Shown here: in pieces, positions 8,764-17,434 of the stretch | Layout of the letters: every line of letters begins with the position of its first letter | Position numbering within the stretch: the first letter of the stretch is position 1 | Source of the DNA: Paraburkholderia unamae | GTDB taxonomy: Bacteria; Pseudomonadota; Gammaproteobacteria; Burkholderiales; Burkholderiaceae | Length of the DNA: 64,000 nt | Reading direction: 5' to 3' | Assembly (NCBI RefSeq): GCF_003268775.1 | Contig: NZ_QLSU01000011.1 | Span: 1 to 64,000 of the forward strand | The notes under the pieces: model-generated | What the model was told of the DNA's origin: nothing | The model's input: the letters and a program-made list of their open reading frames with translations, nothing else | The model's database searches: none | Position numbers and translations under genes: made by a program

Positions 8764-10515
8764 ATGGGGACGCAGAGCGTCGAATGCGATGTGCTGGTTA
8801 TCGGCACGGGCGCGTCGGGCATGGCCGCGGCGATCACGGCGCAGGCACGCGGCCTGAACGTGCTGATGGTCGAGAAAGAGGCCCGTATCGGCGGCACGAC
8901 GGCGCGCTCGGGCGGCTGGCTCTGGATTCCGGGCACCTCGCTCGCGAAGGCGCAGGGTATCGAGGAGCCCGAAGGCGCGGCTGCGCGCTATCTCCAGCAT
9001 GAAGCGGGCAAGCATTACGACGCGGCGCGCGTGGGCGCCTTCCTGCGCCACGGCCCCGAAGCGGTGGACTTCTTCACGTCGCAAACGGCGCTGCAATTCG
9101 ACATGCCGCCCGTGTTTCCCGACTATCACGCCGAAGCGCCGGGCGGCCTGCAAGGCGGGCGCTCGATGCTCACGCGCCCGCTCGACGGCCGCGAACTCGG
9201 CGCGCATATCGGCGAACTCGCGCCGCCGCTGCCGGAGTTGACCGTGTTCGGCATGATGCTCGGCTCCGGCAAGGACATCTGGCATTTCATGCGCATGTTC
9301 CGCTCGCTCGAATCGTTCGCGTGGGCCACGCGGCGCATGGCGCGCCACGGCCTCGACGTGCTGCGCCACGGGCGCGGCATGACGCTCACCAACGGCAATG
9401 CGCTGGCCGGGCGGCTCTATCGCTCGGTGCTCGATCGCAAGATCGCGGTCTGGCGCTCGACGGCGGCACAGCGCCTGATCGTGGAGCACGAGCGGGTGGC
9501 GGGCGCGTGGGTCGAGCGCGAGGGCGCGCGCATTGCGGTGCGCGCGCGGCGCGGCGTGGTGCTCGCCTGCGGCGGCTTCCCGCATGACGTTAGCCGCCGC
9601 GCGCAATTGTTCGCTCATGCGCCCGACGGCCATGCGCACCACAGCCCGTCGCCCCAGGCGAATACCGGCGACGGCCTGCGCCTTGGCGAATCGACTGGCG
9701 GCTGGGTCGATCCGACCATTCCCAATGCGGCGGCCTGGGTGCCGGCCTCGGTCACCACGCGCAAGGACGGCACGGCGGGCGTGATGCCGCATTTCATCGA
9801 TCGCGCGAAACCCGGTGTGATTGCCGTGACCGGCAACGGCCGCCGCTTCACGAACGAAAGCAACTCGTATCACGACTTCGTTCAGGCCATGGTGCGCGCC
9901 TGCGCGGGGCAGCGTGAAGCGGGCGCGTGGCTCATTTGCGATCACCGCACCGTGCGCAAGTACGGCCTGGGCTGTGTGGCGCCCGCGCCCATGCCGATCG
10001 GCCGTCACCTGCGCAGCGGCTATCTGAAGCGCGGGCGCAGCGTGGCCGAGCTTGCCGCGCGCATCGGCGTGGAGCCTCATGCGCTCGAAGGCACGATTGC
10101 TCAGTTCAACGAACCGGCGCGCCGCGGCGAGGACCCGCAGTTCGGCAGGGGCAGCGCGGCCTACAACCGCTACCAGGGCGACGCCCTGCACGAAGGCCCG
10201 AACCCGTGCGTCGCGCCCATCGAGCACGGCCCGTTCTACGCGATCAAGCTCGTGATCGGCGACATCGGCACGTTCGCCGGGCTCGCCACCAATGCGCACG
10301 CCCAGGTGCTCGACCGCCGCAACACGCCGATCGAAGGCCTCTACGCCGTCGGCAACGACATGGCGAGCATCATGGGCGGCAACTATCCGGGTGCGGGCAT
10401 CACGCTCGGACCCGCGCTCACGTTCGGCTACGTCGCGGGGCTGCATCTCGCCGGCGCGCTCAATGACGAGGCCCGCGAGGCATTCGCTGAATCCGTTTCA
10501 TCACACGACCAGTAA
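8764..10515 (+). CDS. FAD-dependent oxidoreductase, 3-ketosteroid-dehydrogenase / fumarate-reductase type
   Basis: This is a 583-residue flavoprotein of the FAD_binding_2 family. The dinucleotide loop is GTGASG at residues 14-19, followed by GGTTARSGGW, a segment shared by 3-ketosteroid delta-1-dehydrogenases and KstD-like enzymes. The C-terminal FAD segment, of the form YAVGNDMASIMGGNYPGAG, is also typical of that group. It likely dehydrogenates a ring or succinate-like substrate; the true substrate cannot be read from sequence. A strong AAAGGAGA precedes the ATG at 8764. It is followed after 38 bp by an MFS transporter, which suggests uptake and oxidation of one compound, both under the divergent IclR gene. 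Confidence 0.85.
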   Translation: MGTQSVECDVLVIGTGASGMAAAITAQARGLNVLMVEKEARIGGTTARSGGWLWIPGTSLAKAQGIEEPEGAAARYLQHEAGKHYDAARVGAFLRHGPEAVDFFTSQTALQFDMPPVFPDYHAEAPGGLQGGRSMLTRPLDGRELGAHIGELAPPLPELTVFGMMLGSGKDIWHFMRMFRSLESFAWATRRMARHGLDVLRHGRGMTLTNGNALAGRLYRSVLDRKIAVWRSTAAQRLIVEHERVAGAWVEREGARIAVRARRGVVLACGGFPHDVSRRAQLFAHAPDGHAHHSPSPQANTGDGLRLGESTGGWVDPTIPNAAAWVPASVTTRKDGTAGVMPHFIDRAKPGVIAVTGNGRRFTNESNSYHDFVQAMVRACAGQREAGAWLICDHRTVRKYGLGCVAPAPMPIGRHLRSGYLKRGRSVAELAARIGVEPHALEGTIAQFNEPARRGEDPQFGRGSAAYNRYQGDALHEGPNPCVAPIEHGPFYAIKLVIGDIGTFAGLATNAHAQVLDRRNTPIEGLYAVGNDMASIMGGNYPGAGITLGPALTFGYVAGLHLAGALNDEAREAFAESVSSHDQ

Positions 10516-10553
10516 CACGCCGCATTCAGACGGCTGCTTCAAGGAGACTCCCG

Positions 10554-11888
10554 ATGTCCGCCCCAATCCCGACGTCCGCATTCGCACCCGGCGATGCGCT
10601 GGGTGTCGACGACCCGCAATCCCAGTCGCTGTACCGGCGCATTTCGCTGCGCATCGTGCCGTTCCTCTTCATCTGCTACATCGTGTCGATTCTCGACCGC
10701 AGCAACATCGGCTTCGCGCAGTTGCAGATGAAGCAGGACCTCGGCATTACCGATGCGATGTACAGCCTTGGCGCCGTGCTCTTTTTCGTGGGTTACGTGG
10801 CGTTCGAAGTGCCGAGCAATCTGCTCTTGCGCCGCTTCGGCGCGCGCCGCACGTTCGCGCGCATCATGCTGCTGTGGGGCGCGATTTCGGTCGCGATGAT
10901 CACGGTGGCGAGCGCGCGTCAGTTCTACGTGCTGCGTTTCCTGCTGGGCGTGTTCGAAGCGGGCTTCTTCCCGGGCGTCGTGCTGTATCTGACGTTCTGG
11001 TTCCCGTCGAAGCGCCGCGCGGCCGTGCTCTCGGTGTTCTACGCGGGCGTGGCGGTGGCGGGCATGGTGGGCGGCCTGCTCTCGGGTTCGATCATGCGCG
11101 GCATGGACGGCGTGATGGGCCTGCACGGCTGGCAATGGATGTTCGCGCTCGAAGGCGCGCCCGCCGTGCTGCTCGGCGTGATGGCGTGGTTCTGGCTCGT
11201 CGATCAGCCCGAGCGCGCAAGCTGGCTCTCGACGGCGGACAAGGAGCGCCTCGCCGCCGACCTCGCGGCAGAACGCCAGCGCGCGCCGGTGCACGGTTCG
11301 CATTCGCTCGGCGCGGCGCTGCGCAATCCGCATACGTACCTGTTCTCGTTCATCTACTTCTCGCTGACGTCGGCGCTGTTGCTGCTGCTGTTCTGGATGC
11401 CGCTCATGATCCGCGAGTTCGGCATCAAGGACGTCGTGCATATCAGCCTGCTCTCGATCATTCCGAACGCCATCGGTGCGGTGGGCGTGATCCTGATCGC
11501 GCGCCACTCGGACCGCAAGGGCGAGCGCCGCTGGCACTTCGCCTCCTGCGTGGCCGTGGCCGCGCTCGCACTGTTACTCATGACGGTGCATTTCAACAGC
11601 CTCGCCGTGATGCTGGGCCTGCTTTCGCTCGCGGCGCTGGCCATTTTTTCGGCGCATCCGGTGTTCTGGGCGGTGCCGTCCACGTATTTCAGCGGCACGG
11701 GCGCGGCGGGGGCGATTGCGCTTATCAGCAGTATCGGCGTGTCGAGCGGCATGATCAGCCCGTGGGTGATCGGGCAGATCCGTACGCTCACAGGCAGCAT
11801 GGATTACGCGCTGTATCTGATCGCGGCGCTGCTCGTCGCCTGTGCGGGGGCGATGCTGGCGGGCGTGAAGCCGGCCATGTCGCGCTGA
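10554..11888 (+). CDS. MFS transporter, anion:cation symporter (phthalate permease) type
   Basis: This is a 444-residue membrane protein with about twelve hydrophobic segments. DRSNIGFAQLQMKQDLGI in the first loop and the motif RRFGARRTFARIM between segments 2 and 3 are hallmarks of the ACS family, whose members import organic acids such as phthalate, tartrate or 4-hydroxyphenylacetate with a proton. The AAGGAG site lies 9 bases before the ATG. It is the second gene of the flavoprotein operon, and a strong terminator follows. The substrate is presumably that of the flavoprotein pathway. Confidence 0.88.
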   Translation: MSAPIPTSAFAPGDALGVDDPQSQSLYRRISLRIVPFLFICYIVSILDRSNIGFAQLQMKQDLGITDAMYSLGAVLFFVGYVAFEVPSNLLLRRFGARRTFARIMLLWGAISVAMITVASARQFYVLRFLLGVFEAGFFPGVVLYLTFWFPSKRRAAVLSVFYAGVAVAGMVGGLLSGSIMRGMDGVMGLHGWQWMFALEGAPAVLLGVMAWFWLVDQPERASWLSTADKERLAADLAAERQRAPVHGSHSLGAALRNPHTYLFSFIYFSLTSALLLLLFWMPLMIREFGIKDVVHISLLSIIPNAIGAVGVILIARHSDRKGERRWHFASCVAVAALALLLMTVHFNSLAVMLGLLSLAALAIFSAHPVFWAVPSTYFSGTGAAGAIALISSIGVSSGMISPWVIGQIRTLTGSMDYALYLIAALLVACAGAMLAGVKPAMSR

Positions 11889-11908
11889 GGCGGGATTTGA
11901 TGCGTTAA

Positions 11909-11946
11909 GCGAAGCGGGCGCCCTGGAGGCGCCCGCTTCGCTTTTT
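11909..11946 (+). terminator. Rho-independent terminator after the MFS gene
   Basis: A perfect 14-bp stem (11909-11922 with 11928-11941), loop CTGGA, is followed by TTTTT. It ends the flavoprotein-transporter transcript and separates it from the convergent MHS transporter gene. Confidence 0.9.
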
Positions 11947-11953
11947 GGGCCGC

Positions 11954-13279
11954 TTATTCCGGCAGCGCCAACGACACCTCGGCCTGCGCGGACGATGACT
12001 GCTTGCGCTGCAACACCGCGATGCACACGAGCGAGACGGCGGCGAGCGCGCTATAGAACAGCGCGAGCGGCCCCCATTGGCCCGGATAGTCGTGCGCGAG
12101 CAGCGTGCCGACAAGCGGCGTGAGGCCGCCCGCGAGCGCCGCGCAGCATTGATAGGAGATCGAAATAGCCGAATAGCGCACGCGCACCGGGAACGCATTC
12201 GTCATGAAACCCGCCATGACCGCGTACGAACTGCACATGCACATCACCGCGATCGCAATGCCGATCACGATCGCCACCGGCCGCCCCGTCGAAACGAGCA
12301 CGAACATCGGGTAAGGCGAAATCATCGCGAGCGCCGCGGCGAGCACGAGGAAGCGCCCCGTACCCACGCGCTGCGCGAACCAGCCGGAAAAAAGCTGCGT
12401 GAAAAGCTGGATGAACGCGACGACGAACAGACAGTCGAGAATGAGCCCGCGGTCGAGGCCGAGTGTTTGCGTCGTGTAGTTCAGCATGAACGTGTTGACG
12501 AACCACGCGCCTGCCACGCCGATCACGTTCGCGCCCAGGCACAGCAGCACGGTGCGCCACGAGTCGCGCAGCACTTCGACGATCGGCATGGCGGCGGTGC
12601 GCCGTTGCGTTTTGATCGCCTCGAATTCCGGCGATTCGCCCACGCCCGAGCGGATCAGCAAGCCCACCACGAGCAGCACGGCGCTCGCGATGAAGGGCAA
12701 ACGCCAGCCCCACGAAAAGAGCGCGTCCTTGTCCAGATGCGCGACGCTGCGAAACGCGAGCAACGCGAGAATCAGCCCGGCGGGGCTGCCGAGTTGCGCG
12801 AACGAGGCGAGGAAGGTGCGCTTCTCCCTGGGCGCATGCTCGCCCGCCATCAGCACCGCGCCGCCCCATTCGCCGCCTATCGCGATGCCCTGCGCCACAC
12901 GCAGCAGCACGAGCAGGGCGGGCGCGAGCGCACCGGCGCTTGCGTAGGTGGGCAGAAAGCCGATGCCCACGGTGCCGACGCCCATGATGGACAGCGTGGC
13001 GACGAGCGCCTTCTTGCGCCCGATGCGGTCGCCCAGGTGCCCGAACACGAGCCCGCCGAAGGGGCGCGCGAAAAAGCCCACGGCGAAGGTGCCGAACGAG
13101 GCGAGCGTGCTATAGAACGGCTCGTGCGAGGGGAAGAACAGCTTGCCGAAAATGAGCGCCGACGCCGTGGCGTAGATATAAAAGTCGTACCACTCGATGG
13201 TGGTGCCGACGAAGGCGGCAAGCGAGGCGCGGGCGGGCTGGCGCGCGGAGGTGCCGGTAGTGGCATTGAGGCGGGTCAT
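11954..13279 (-). CDS. MFS transporter, metabolite:H+ symporter (MHS) family
   Basis: This is a 441-residue permease with about twelve membrane segments. The start FVGTTIEWYDFYIYATASAL is a signature of the MHS family, and GHLGDRIGRKKAL is the conserved loop 2-3 motif. Family members move organic acids such as shikimate, citrate, alpha-ketoglutarate or dicarboxylates. The ATG at 13279 follows CAGGAGA. It lies downstream of the CoA-transferase and acyl-CoA dehydrogenase genes on the same strand (76 bp gap), so the three may form one unit for uptake, CoA activation and oxidation of an acid. Confidence 0.88.
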   Translation of the reverse strand: MTRLNATTGTSARQPARASLAAFVGTTIEWYDFYIYATASALIFGKLFFPSHEPFYSTLASFGTFAVGFFARPFGGLVFGHLGDRIGRKKALVATLSIMGVGTVGIGFLPTYASAGALAPALLVLLRVAQGIAIGGEWGGAVLMAGEHAPREKRTFLASFAQLGSPAGLILALLAFRSVAHLDKDALFSWGWRLPFIASAVLLVVGLLIRSGVGESPEFEAIKTQRRTAAMPIVEVLRDSWRTVLLCLGANVIGVAGAWFVNTFMLNYTTQTLGLDRGLILDCLFVVAFIQLFTQLFSGWFAQRVGTGRFLVLAAALAMISPYPMFVLVSTGRPVAIVIGIAIAVMCMCSSYAVMAGFMTNAFPVRVRYSAISISYQCCAALAGGLTPLVGTLLAHDYPGQWGPLALFYSALAAVSLVCIAVLQRKQSSSAQAEVSLALPE

Positions 13280-13355
13280 GCATGTCTCCTGGATCGGGGT
13301 TGAGCCGGCTTGGGCCGGTCTGTATTCCGTTGCGGTTCGACGAAGCGTTGGCGGC

Positions 13356-14570
13356 TTACCCTCGTTCGGGCTCCTTGACGATGCCGGCTTCGAAAAGCCG
13401 CTGCTGGGTGGCGGCGTCGATGCCGAGCGCATCCATCACGGCGCGCGTATCCGCGCCGAGCGCCGGCGGGCGCGTGCGGTAGGTCGGCGGCGTGCGCGAG
13501 AGCTTCACGGGCGCACCCGTGCCGCGATAGCCTTCCATCTCGACGATCATGCGGCGGTGCTGCGTATGCGGATGCGTGGCCACGGCGTCGACGGTCTGCA
13601 CCGGGCCGCAGGGCACGCCCGCCTGGATCAGCGCTTGCGCGAGCGGCTCGCAGTCGTGCGCGGCGAGCCGCGCTTCGAGCGCCGCCTTGAGTTCGGGGCG
13701 GTGCGCGCAGCGGCTGCGGTTGTCGGCGAAGCGCGGGTCGTTCGCGAGATCGGGCACGCCCAGATGCGCGCAGAGCTTCGCGAACTGGCGATCGTTGCCC
13801 ACTGCGAGGAAGATGGGCGCGCTGCGTGTCGCGTAGCTGTCGTAGGGCGCGATGTTGGGATGCGCGTTGCCGCTGCGCTGGGGCGTGCGGCCGTTGCCGA
13901 AATAGTTCGGCAGATGCGGATGCAGGAGCGACACGCCGCAATCGTAGAGCGCGATATCCACCGACTGCCCGAGGCCGCTTTTCTCGCGTTCGGCCAGCGC
14001 GAGCAAAATCCCCGCGAGCGCGTTCAGGCCCGTGACCATGTCGACGATCGGCAGGCCGATGCGCAACGCGGGTCCGTCGTGTTCGCCGTTCACGCTCATG
14101 AGACCGGCCATGGCCTGGATTACCGCGTCGTAGCCGGGCAGGCCGCCGAGCGGGCCGTCCGCGCCGAAGCCGGAAATCGCGCAGTGAATGAGGCGCGGGA
14201 AACGCGGGCGCAGGTCGCGCTCATAGTCCATGCCCCAGCGTGCGAGCGTGCCGGGCTTGAAGTTTTCGACCAGCACGTCCGCGCCTTCGAGCAGTTGCCA
14301 GAGGATCGCGCGGCCTTCCTCGCGCGAGAGATCGACGGCAATGCCCTGCTTGTTGCGGTTCACGCCCACGTAATACGAGGCCGTGTCGCCGACGAAGGGC
14401 GGCCCCCAGCCGCGCGTTTCGTCGCCGTCGGGCGGTTCGAGCTTGACGACTTCGGCGCCGTGGTCGGCGAGTGCCTGGGTGCAGTACGGACCGCCCAGCA
14501 CGCGGCTCAGGTCGATCACGCGCAGGCCGTGCAGCGCGCCGTTCACCTTGATCGGTTCGGAATCCTTCAT
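13356..14570 (-). CDS. CaiB/BaiF-type (family III) acyl-CoA transferase
   Basis: This is a 404-residue enzyme of standard family length. LSRVLGGPYCTQALADHGAE near the N-terminus and GYDAVIQAMAGLMS are family signatures; the Asp of GYDAVIQA is the residue that forms the acyl intermediate in family III transferases. It moves CoA between carboxylic acids, for example from succinyl-CoA. The ATG at 14570 sits 5 bp past the stop of the acyl-CoA dehydrogenase gene, so the two are probably translationally coupled. The open frame continues far upstream to 15734 but that part is a shadow of the dehydrogenase. The substrate is unknown. Confidence 0.88.
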   Translation of the reverse strand: MKDSEPIKVNGALHGLRVIDLSRVLGGPYCTQALADHGAEVVKLEPPDGDETRGWGPPFVGDTASYYVGVNRNKQGIAVDLSREEGRAILWQLLEGADVLVENFKPGTLARWGMDYERDLRPRFPRLIHCAISGFGADGPLGGLPGYDAVIQAMAGLMSVNGEHDGPALRIGLPIVDMVTGLNALAGILLALAEREKSGLGQSVDIALYDCGVSLLHPHLPNYFGNGRTPQRSGNAHPNIAPYDSYATRSAPIFLAVGNDRQFAKLCAHLGVPDLANDPRFADNRSRCAHRPELKAALEARLAAHDCEPLAQALIQAGVPCGPVQTVDAVATHPHTQHRRMIVEMEGYRGTGAPVKLSRTPPTYRTRPPALGADTRAVMDALGIDAATQQRLFEAGIVKEPERG

Positions 14571-14575
14571 GATGA

Positions 14576-16381
14576 TCACCGTGCGGGCAGCAGTTGCAGG
14601 GCGTCGGCGAGCGGTAGAGGCTGTTCCTCCACGAGCGCGCGCAGCGTCGTTGCGTTGGCGTCGCGTTCGTCGAGCGCGAGCGGGTCGTGCGGCAGCAGCT
14701 TGTGACGCACGATCAGGTGGGCGAGCGCAAGCCGCCGGTAGTCGCCGCCGGCGGTGGCGCCGCGCGAAACCTGCGCCGCCTCGCAGGCCATGAAGGCGGC
14801 CGTGGTGGCGTGATAGAGCGCGCTTGCCGCCTGGCGAACCGACTCGTCGCGGCCGCACTCGGCCACGCTCACGAGCGCCGCGCCCGCGCGGTCGAACACG
14901 TCGCGCAGGAGCGCCGCGCTTGCTGGACTGGCCGCACTGGCTTCGGACAGGCCGCTTTCGGCGAGTTCCGCGTGTACGTACTGCGTCAGCGCTTCGAGCG
15001 CGCCTTCGCGTTTCGCCGCGCGTGCCACGTCGAGCGCGACGATATTGCTCGTGCCTTCCCAGATCGAGCCGAGGTGCGCGTCGCGCACGAGGCGCGGATC
15101 GCTCCATTCCTCGATATAGCCCACGCCGCCGCGCACTTCCATCGCGTCGCCCGTCACGCGGCGCGCGTCGCGGCAGGCGCGGAACTTGATGAGCGGCGTG
15201 AGGATGCGCACGCATTTTGCCGCGAGTTCGTCGCCGCGATCGGCACGCGCGAGCAGCGTGGCGATGCGCATGAACATCGAACGCGCCTGCTCGGCGGGCA
15301 GCATCATCTTCAGCAGTTGCCGCTGCATCAGCGGCATTTCCACCAGCTTGCGACCGAATGCTTCGCGGTTGCGCGCCACGTGCAGCGCCTCGGTCAGCGC
15401 GCGGCGCATGAGGCCCGCCGCGCGCACGCCATTGGAAAGACGCGACATGTTGATCATGTCCGCCATCTGATGAAAGCCCCGGCCGACTTCGCCGATCAGA
15501 TATGCCTGCGCGCCTTCCAGCACGATTTCGCCGCTCGCCATCGAACGGCTGCCGAGTTTGTCTTTCAGGCGCACGATGCGATAGCGGTTGCGCGTGCCGT
15601 CGGGGAGCGTTTTCGGCAGCAGGAAGAGGGCGAGGCCCTTGATGCCGGGCGGCGCGTCGTCGGGGCGCGCGAGCACCATCGCGAGATCGGCGTCGGCGTT
15701 CGAGCAGAACCACTTGTCGCCGTAAAGACGCCACGCGTCCTCGCCATTTGCGCCCGGTTCACGCGTGGCGCGGGTGGCGATGCGCGCCACGTCAGAGCCC
15801 GCCGCCTGCTCCGTCATGAACATCGCGCCTTGAAACAGGGTGTCGAAGTCCTGCGAGGCGAGCATCGGCAAATAGCGGGCGATGAGTTCCGGCGTGCCGA
15901 AGCGGCGCAGCGTGCGCGTGAGCGAGTCGGTCATGCTCACGGGGCAGCACAGGCCGAACTCGGCCTGCACGAACAAATACGTCAGTGCGTATTTGACGAG
16001 CGGCGCGGGCGCGTTCTCGCGATGGCTCATGGCCGCGAGCCCAAGCTCCGCATACGCAACGCGTTCCAGCGCCACATAGTCGGGATGCTTGTCGATGCGC
16101 TGGATCGCCTCGCCGCTGCGCGTGCGCTGTTCGAGCGTGGGCGGGTGCTTGTCGGCCACCAGCGCCAGGGCGTCGAGTTCGTCGGAGGCGCGCTGGCCGA
16201 GCGAATCGAGTTGCGCCTCGATCGCGTGAAACGCGGCGTCGCCGAGATAGCTGCGCAAAAGGGGCGCGAAGCCGGGGTCGCTCGTATAGAAGTTGATGCC
16301 GCGGCTGTCGGGAATATTGGACGCGCCGCTGGCCGGGGTGGCCTGCGTTGGCGCGGTGGCGAAGGCGGGTCGGTCGCTCAT
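14576..16381 (-). CDS. AidB-like acyl-CoA dehydrogenase
   Basis: At 601 residues it is longer than the usual 380-residue dehydrogenases. The layout follows AidB: an N-terminal extension, CPVSMTDSL, the FAD-proximal MTEQAAGSDV, RLKDKLGSRS, and GGVGYIEEWSDPRL followed by IWEGTSNI. It has a C-terminal extension of roughly 100 residues beyond that. It probably oxidises an acyl-CoA using FAD and electron-transfer flavoprotein. Next to a CoA-transferase and an acid transporter, a catabolic role is more likely than the DNA-repair-linked role proposed for E. coli AidB. GGAGA lies about 11 bases before the ATG. The LysR gene at 16513 is divergent. Confidence 0.85.
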   Translation of the reverse strand: MSDRPAFATAPTQATPASGASNIPDSRGINFYTSDPGFAPLLRSYLGDAAFHAIEAQLDSLGQRASDELDALALVADKHPPTLEQRTRSGEAIQRIDKHPDYVALERVAYAELGLAAMSHRENAPAPLVKYALTYLFVQAEFGLCCPVSMTDSLTRTLRRFGTPELIARYLPMLASQDFDTLFQGAMFMTEQAAGSDVARIATRATREPGANGEDAWRLYGDKWFCSNADADLAMVLARPDDAPPGIKGLALFLLPKTLPDGTRNRYRIVRLKDKLGSRSMASGEIVLEGAQAYLIGEVGRGFHQMADMINMSRLSNGVRAAGLMRRALTEALHVARNREAFGRKLVEMPLMQRQLLKMMLPAEQARSMFMRIATLLARADRGDELAAKCVRILTPLIKFRACRDARRVTGDAMEVRGGVGYIEEWSDPRLVRDAHLGSIWEGTSNIVALDVARAAKREGALEALTQYVHAELAESGLSEASAASPASAALLRDVFDRAGAALVSVAECGRDESVRQAASALYHATTAAFMACEAAQVSRGATAGGDYRRLALAHLIVRHKLLPHDPLALDERDANATTLRALVEEQPLPLADALQLLPAR

Positions 16382-16470
16382 CGTGTGCTGTCTCCGTGCT
16401 GTTTTGCTTTGCGATTCGGCGTAGCTTAGGCGCGGCTTCGATAACGGTCCAATACAACCGATGTCATGTA

Positions 16471-16489
16471 CGATAAGCGCTATCTATCG
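16471..16489. promoter_or_regulatory. LysR-type T-N11-A box
   Basis: CGATA (16471-16475) and TATCG (16485-16489) form an inverted repeat around 9 bases and contain the T-N11-A core bound by LysR-type regulators. It sits in the 131-bp divergent spacer, 24 bases upstream of the LysR start, a usual place for autoregulation and activation of the opposite operon. Confidence 0.6.
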
Positions 16490-16512
16490 TTGATCGTCCG
16501 GGGAGCCGCGCC

Positions 16513-17424
16513 ATGGAACTCAAGCAACTGCGCTATTTCGTGGCCGTGGCCGAGGAACTGCACTTCGGGCGCGCCGCGCGCCGGCTTTTCATCTCGCAGC
16601 CGGCGCTGAGCTTCGACATCCGCAAATTCGAGGAGCAGCTAGGCGTGCAACTGCTCGAACGCACGAATAAGGCCGTCGCGCTGACCAATGCGGGCAACGT
16701 GCTGCTCGAAGAGGCGCGGCGCTTGCTGGAACAGGCCGACGAGGTGCGGCGCATCGCGGCGCGTTCCGCGCATGGCCTTGCCGGGCGTTTGCGCGTCGGC
16801 TTCGTCAATTCGATGCTTTATCGCGGGCTGCCCGAGGCGGTGCGGCGTTTCGAGGCCGATCATCCGGCCGTGGAAGTGGTGCTGCGCGAAATGAATACCG
16901 CCGAACAGGTCCAGGCGTTGCAGCGTTTGCAGATCGATCTCGGCTTTGCGCATTGGGGACGTTTTCCGGCCGAGGTGCAATCGGAGGTGCTGTTTTCCGA
17001 GCCATTTCTTTGCTGTTTGCCCGAAGGGCATCGGCTTGCGCGCAGGCGTCGCATCGAACTTGCGACGCTTGCGCGCGAGCCGTTCATTCTGTTTCCGCGC
17101 TCGGTGTCGCCGCACTATCACGATCAGATCATCGCGACCTGCGTGGAGGCGGGCTTCAGTCCGCAGATCCGTCACGAGGCGCGGCTGTGGCAAACCGTCG
17201 TGACGATGGTGGAATTCGGCATGGGCGTGGCGCTCGTGCCCGCGGCGCTCGGGGCCGCAGGCGGCGGTCGGGTGGTGTTTCGACCGTTGGCCAGTAATCC
17301 TTATGAATCGCAGGTGCTCAGGCTCGTGCGCGGCGGGGAGGCGAATGCGCTCGCGCAGGGGTTTGCGTCGTATCTCGGGGCGCACAAGGAAAGCCGGGCG
17401 CAAGCCACGCCGCCCGGCAAGTGA
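16513..17424 (+). CDS. LysR-family transcriptional regulator
   Basis: This is a 303-residue LysR regulator. MELKQLRYFVAVAEELHFGR at the very N-terminus and AARRLFISQPALS form the HTH typical of the BenM/CatM-like branch that senses aromatic acids or muconate-like compounds. The effector domain begins around residue 90 with RLRVGFVNSMLY. GGGGAG is 7 bases before the ATG. It is divergent from the AidB-like, CoA-transferase and MHS genes and is probably their activator; the T-N11-A box at 16471-16489 supports this. Confidence 0.88.
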   Translation: MELKQLRYFVAVAEELHFGRAARRLFISQPALSFDIRKFEEQLGVQLLERTNKAVALTNAGNVLLEEARRLLEQADEVRRIAARSAHGLAGRLRVGFVNSMLYRGLPEAVRRFEADHPAVEVVLREMNTAEQVQALQRLQIDLGFAHWGRFPAEVQSEVLFSEPFLCCLPEGHRLARRRRIELATLAREPFILFPRSVSPHYHDQIIATCVEAGFSPQIRHEARLWQTVVTMVEFGMGVALVPAALGAAGGGRVVFRPLASNPYESQVLRLVRGGEANALAQGFASYLGAHKESRAQATPPGK

Positions 17425-17434
17425 GCGTCCGGCG

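Noticed and set aside
13356..15734. 792-residue fusion of the CoA-transferase
   Set aside because: The upstream half is an out-of-frame shadow of the AidB-like gene; the true start at 14570 matches family length.
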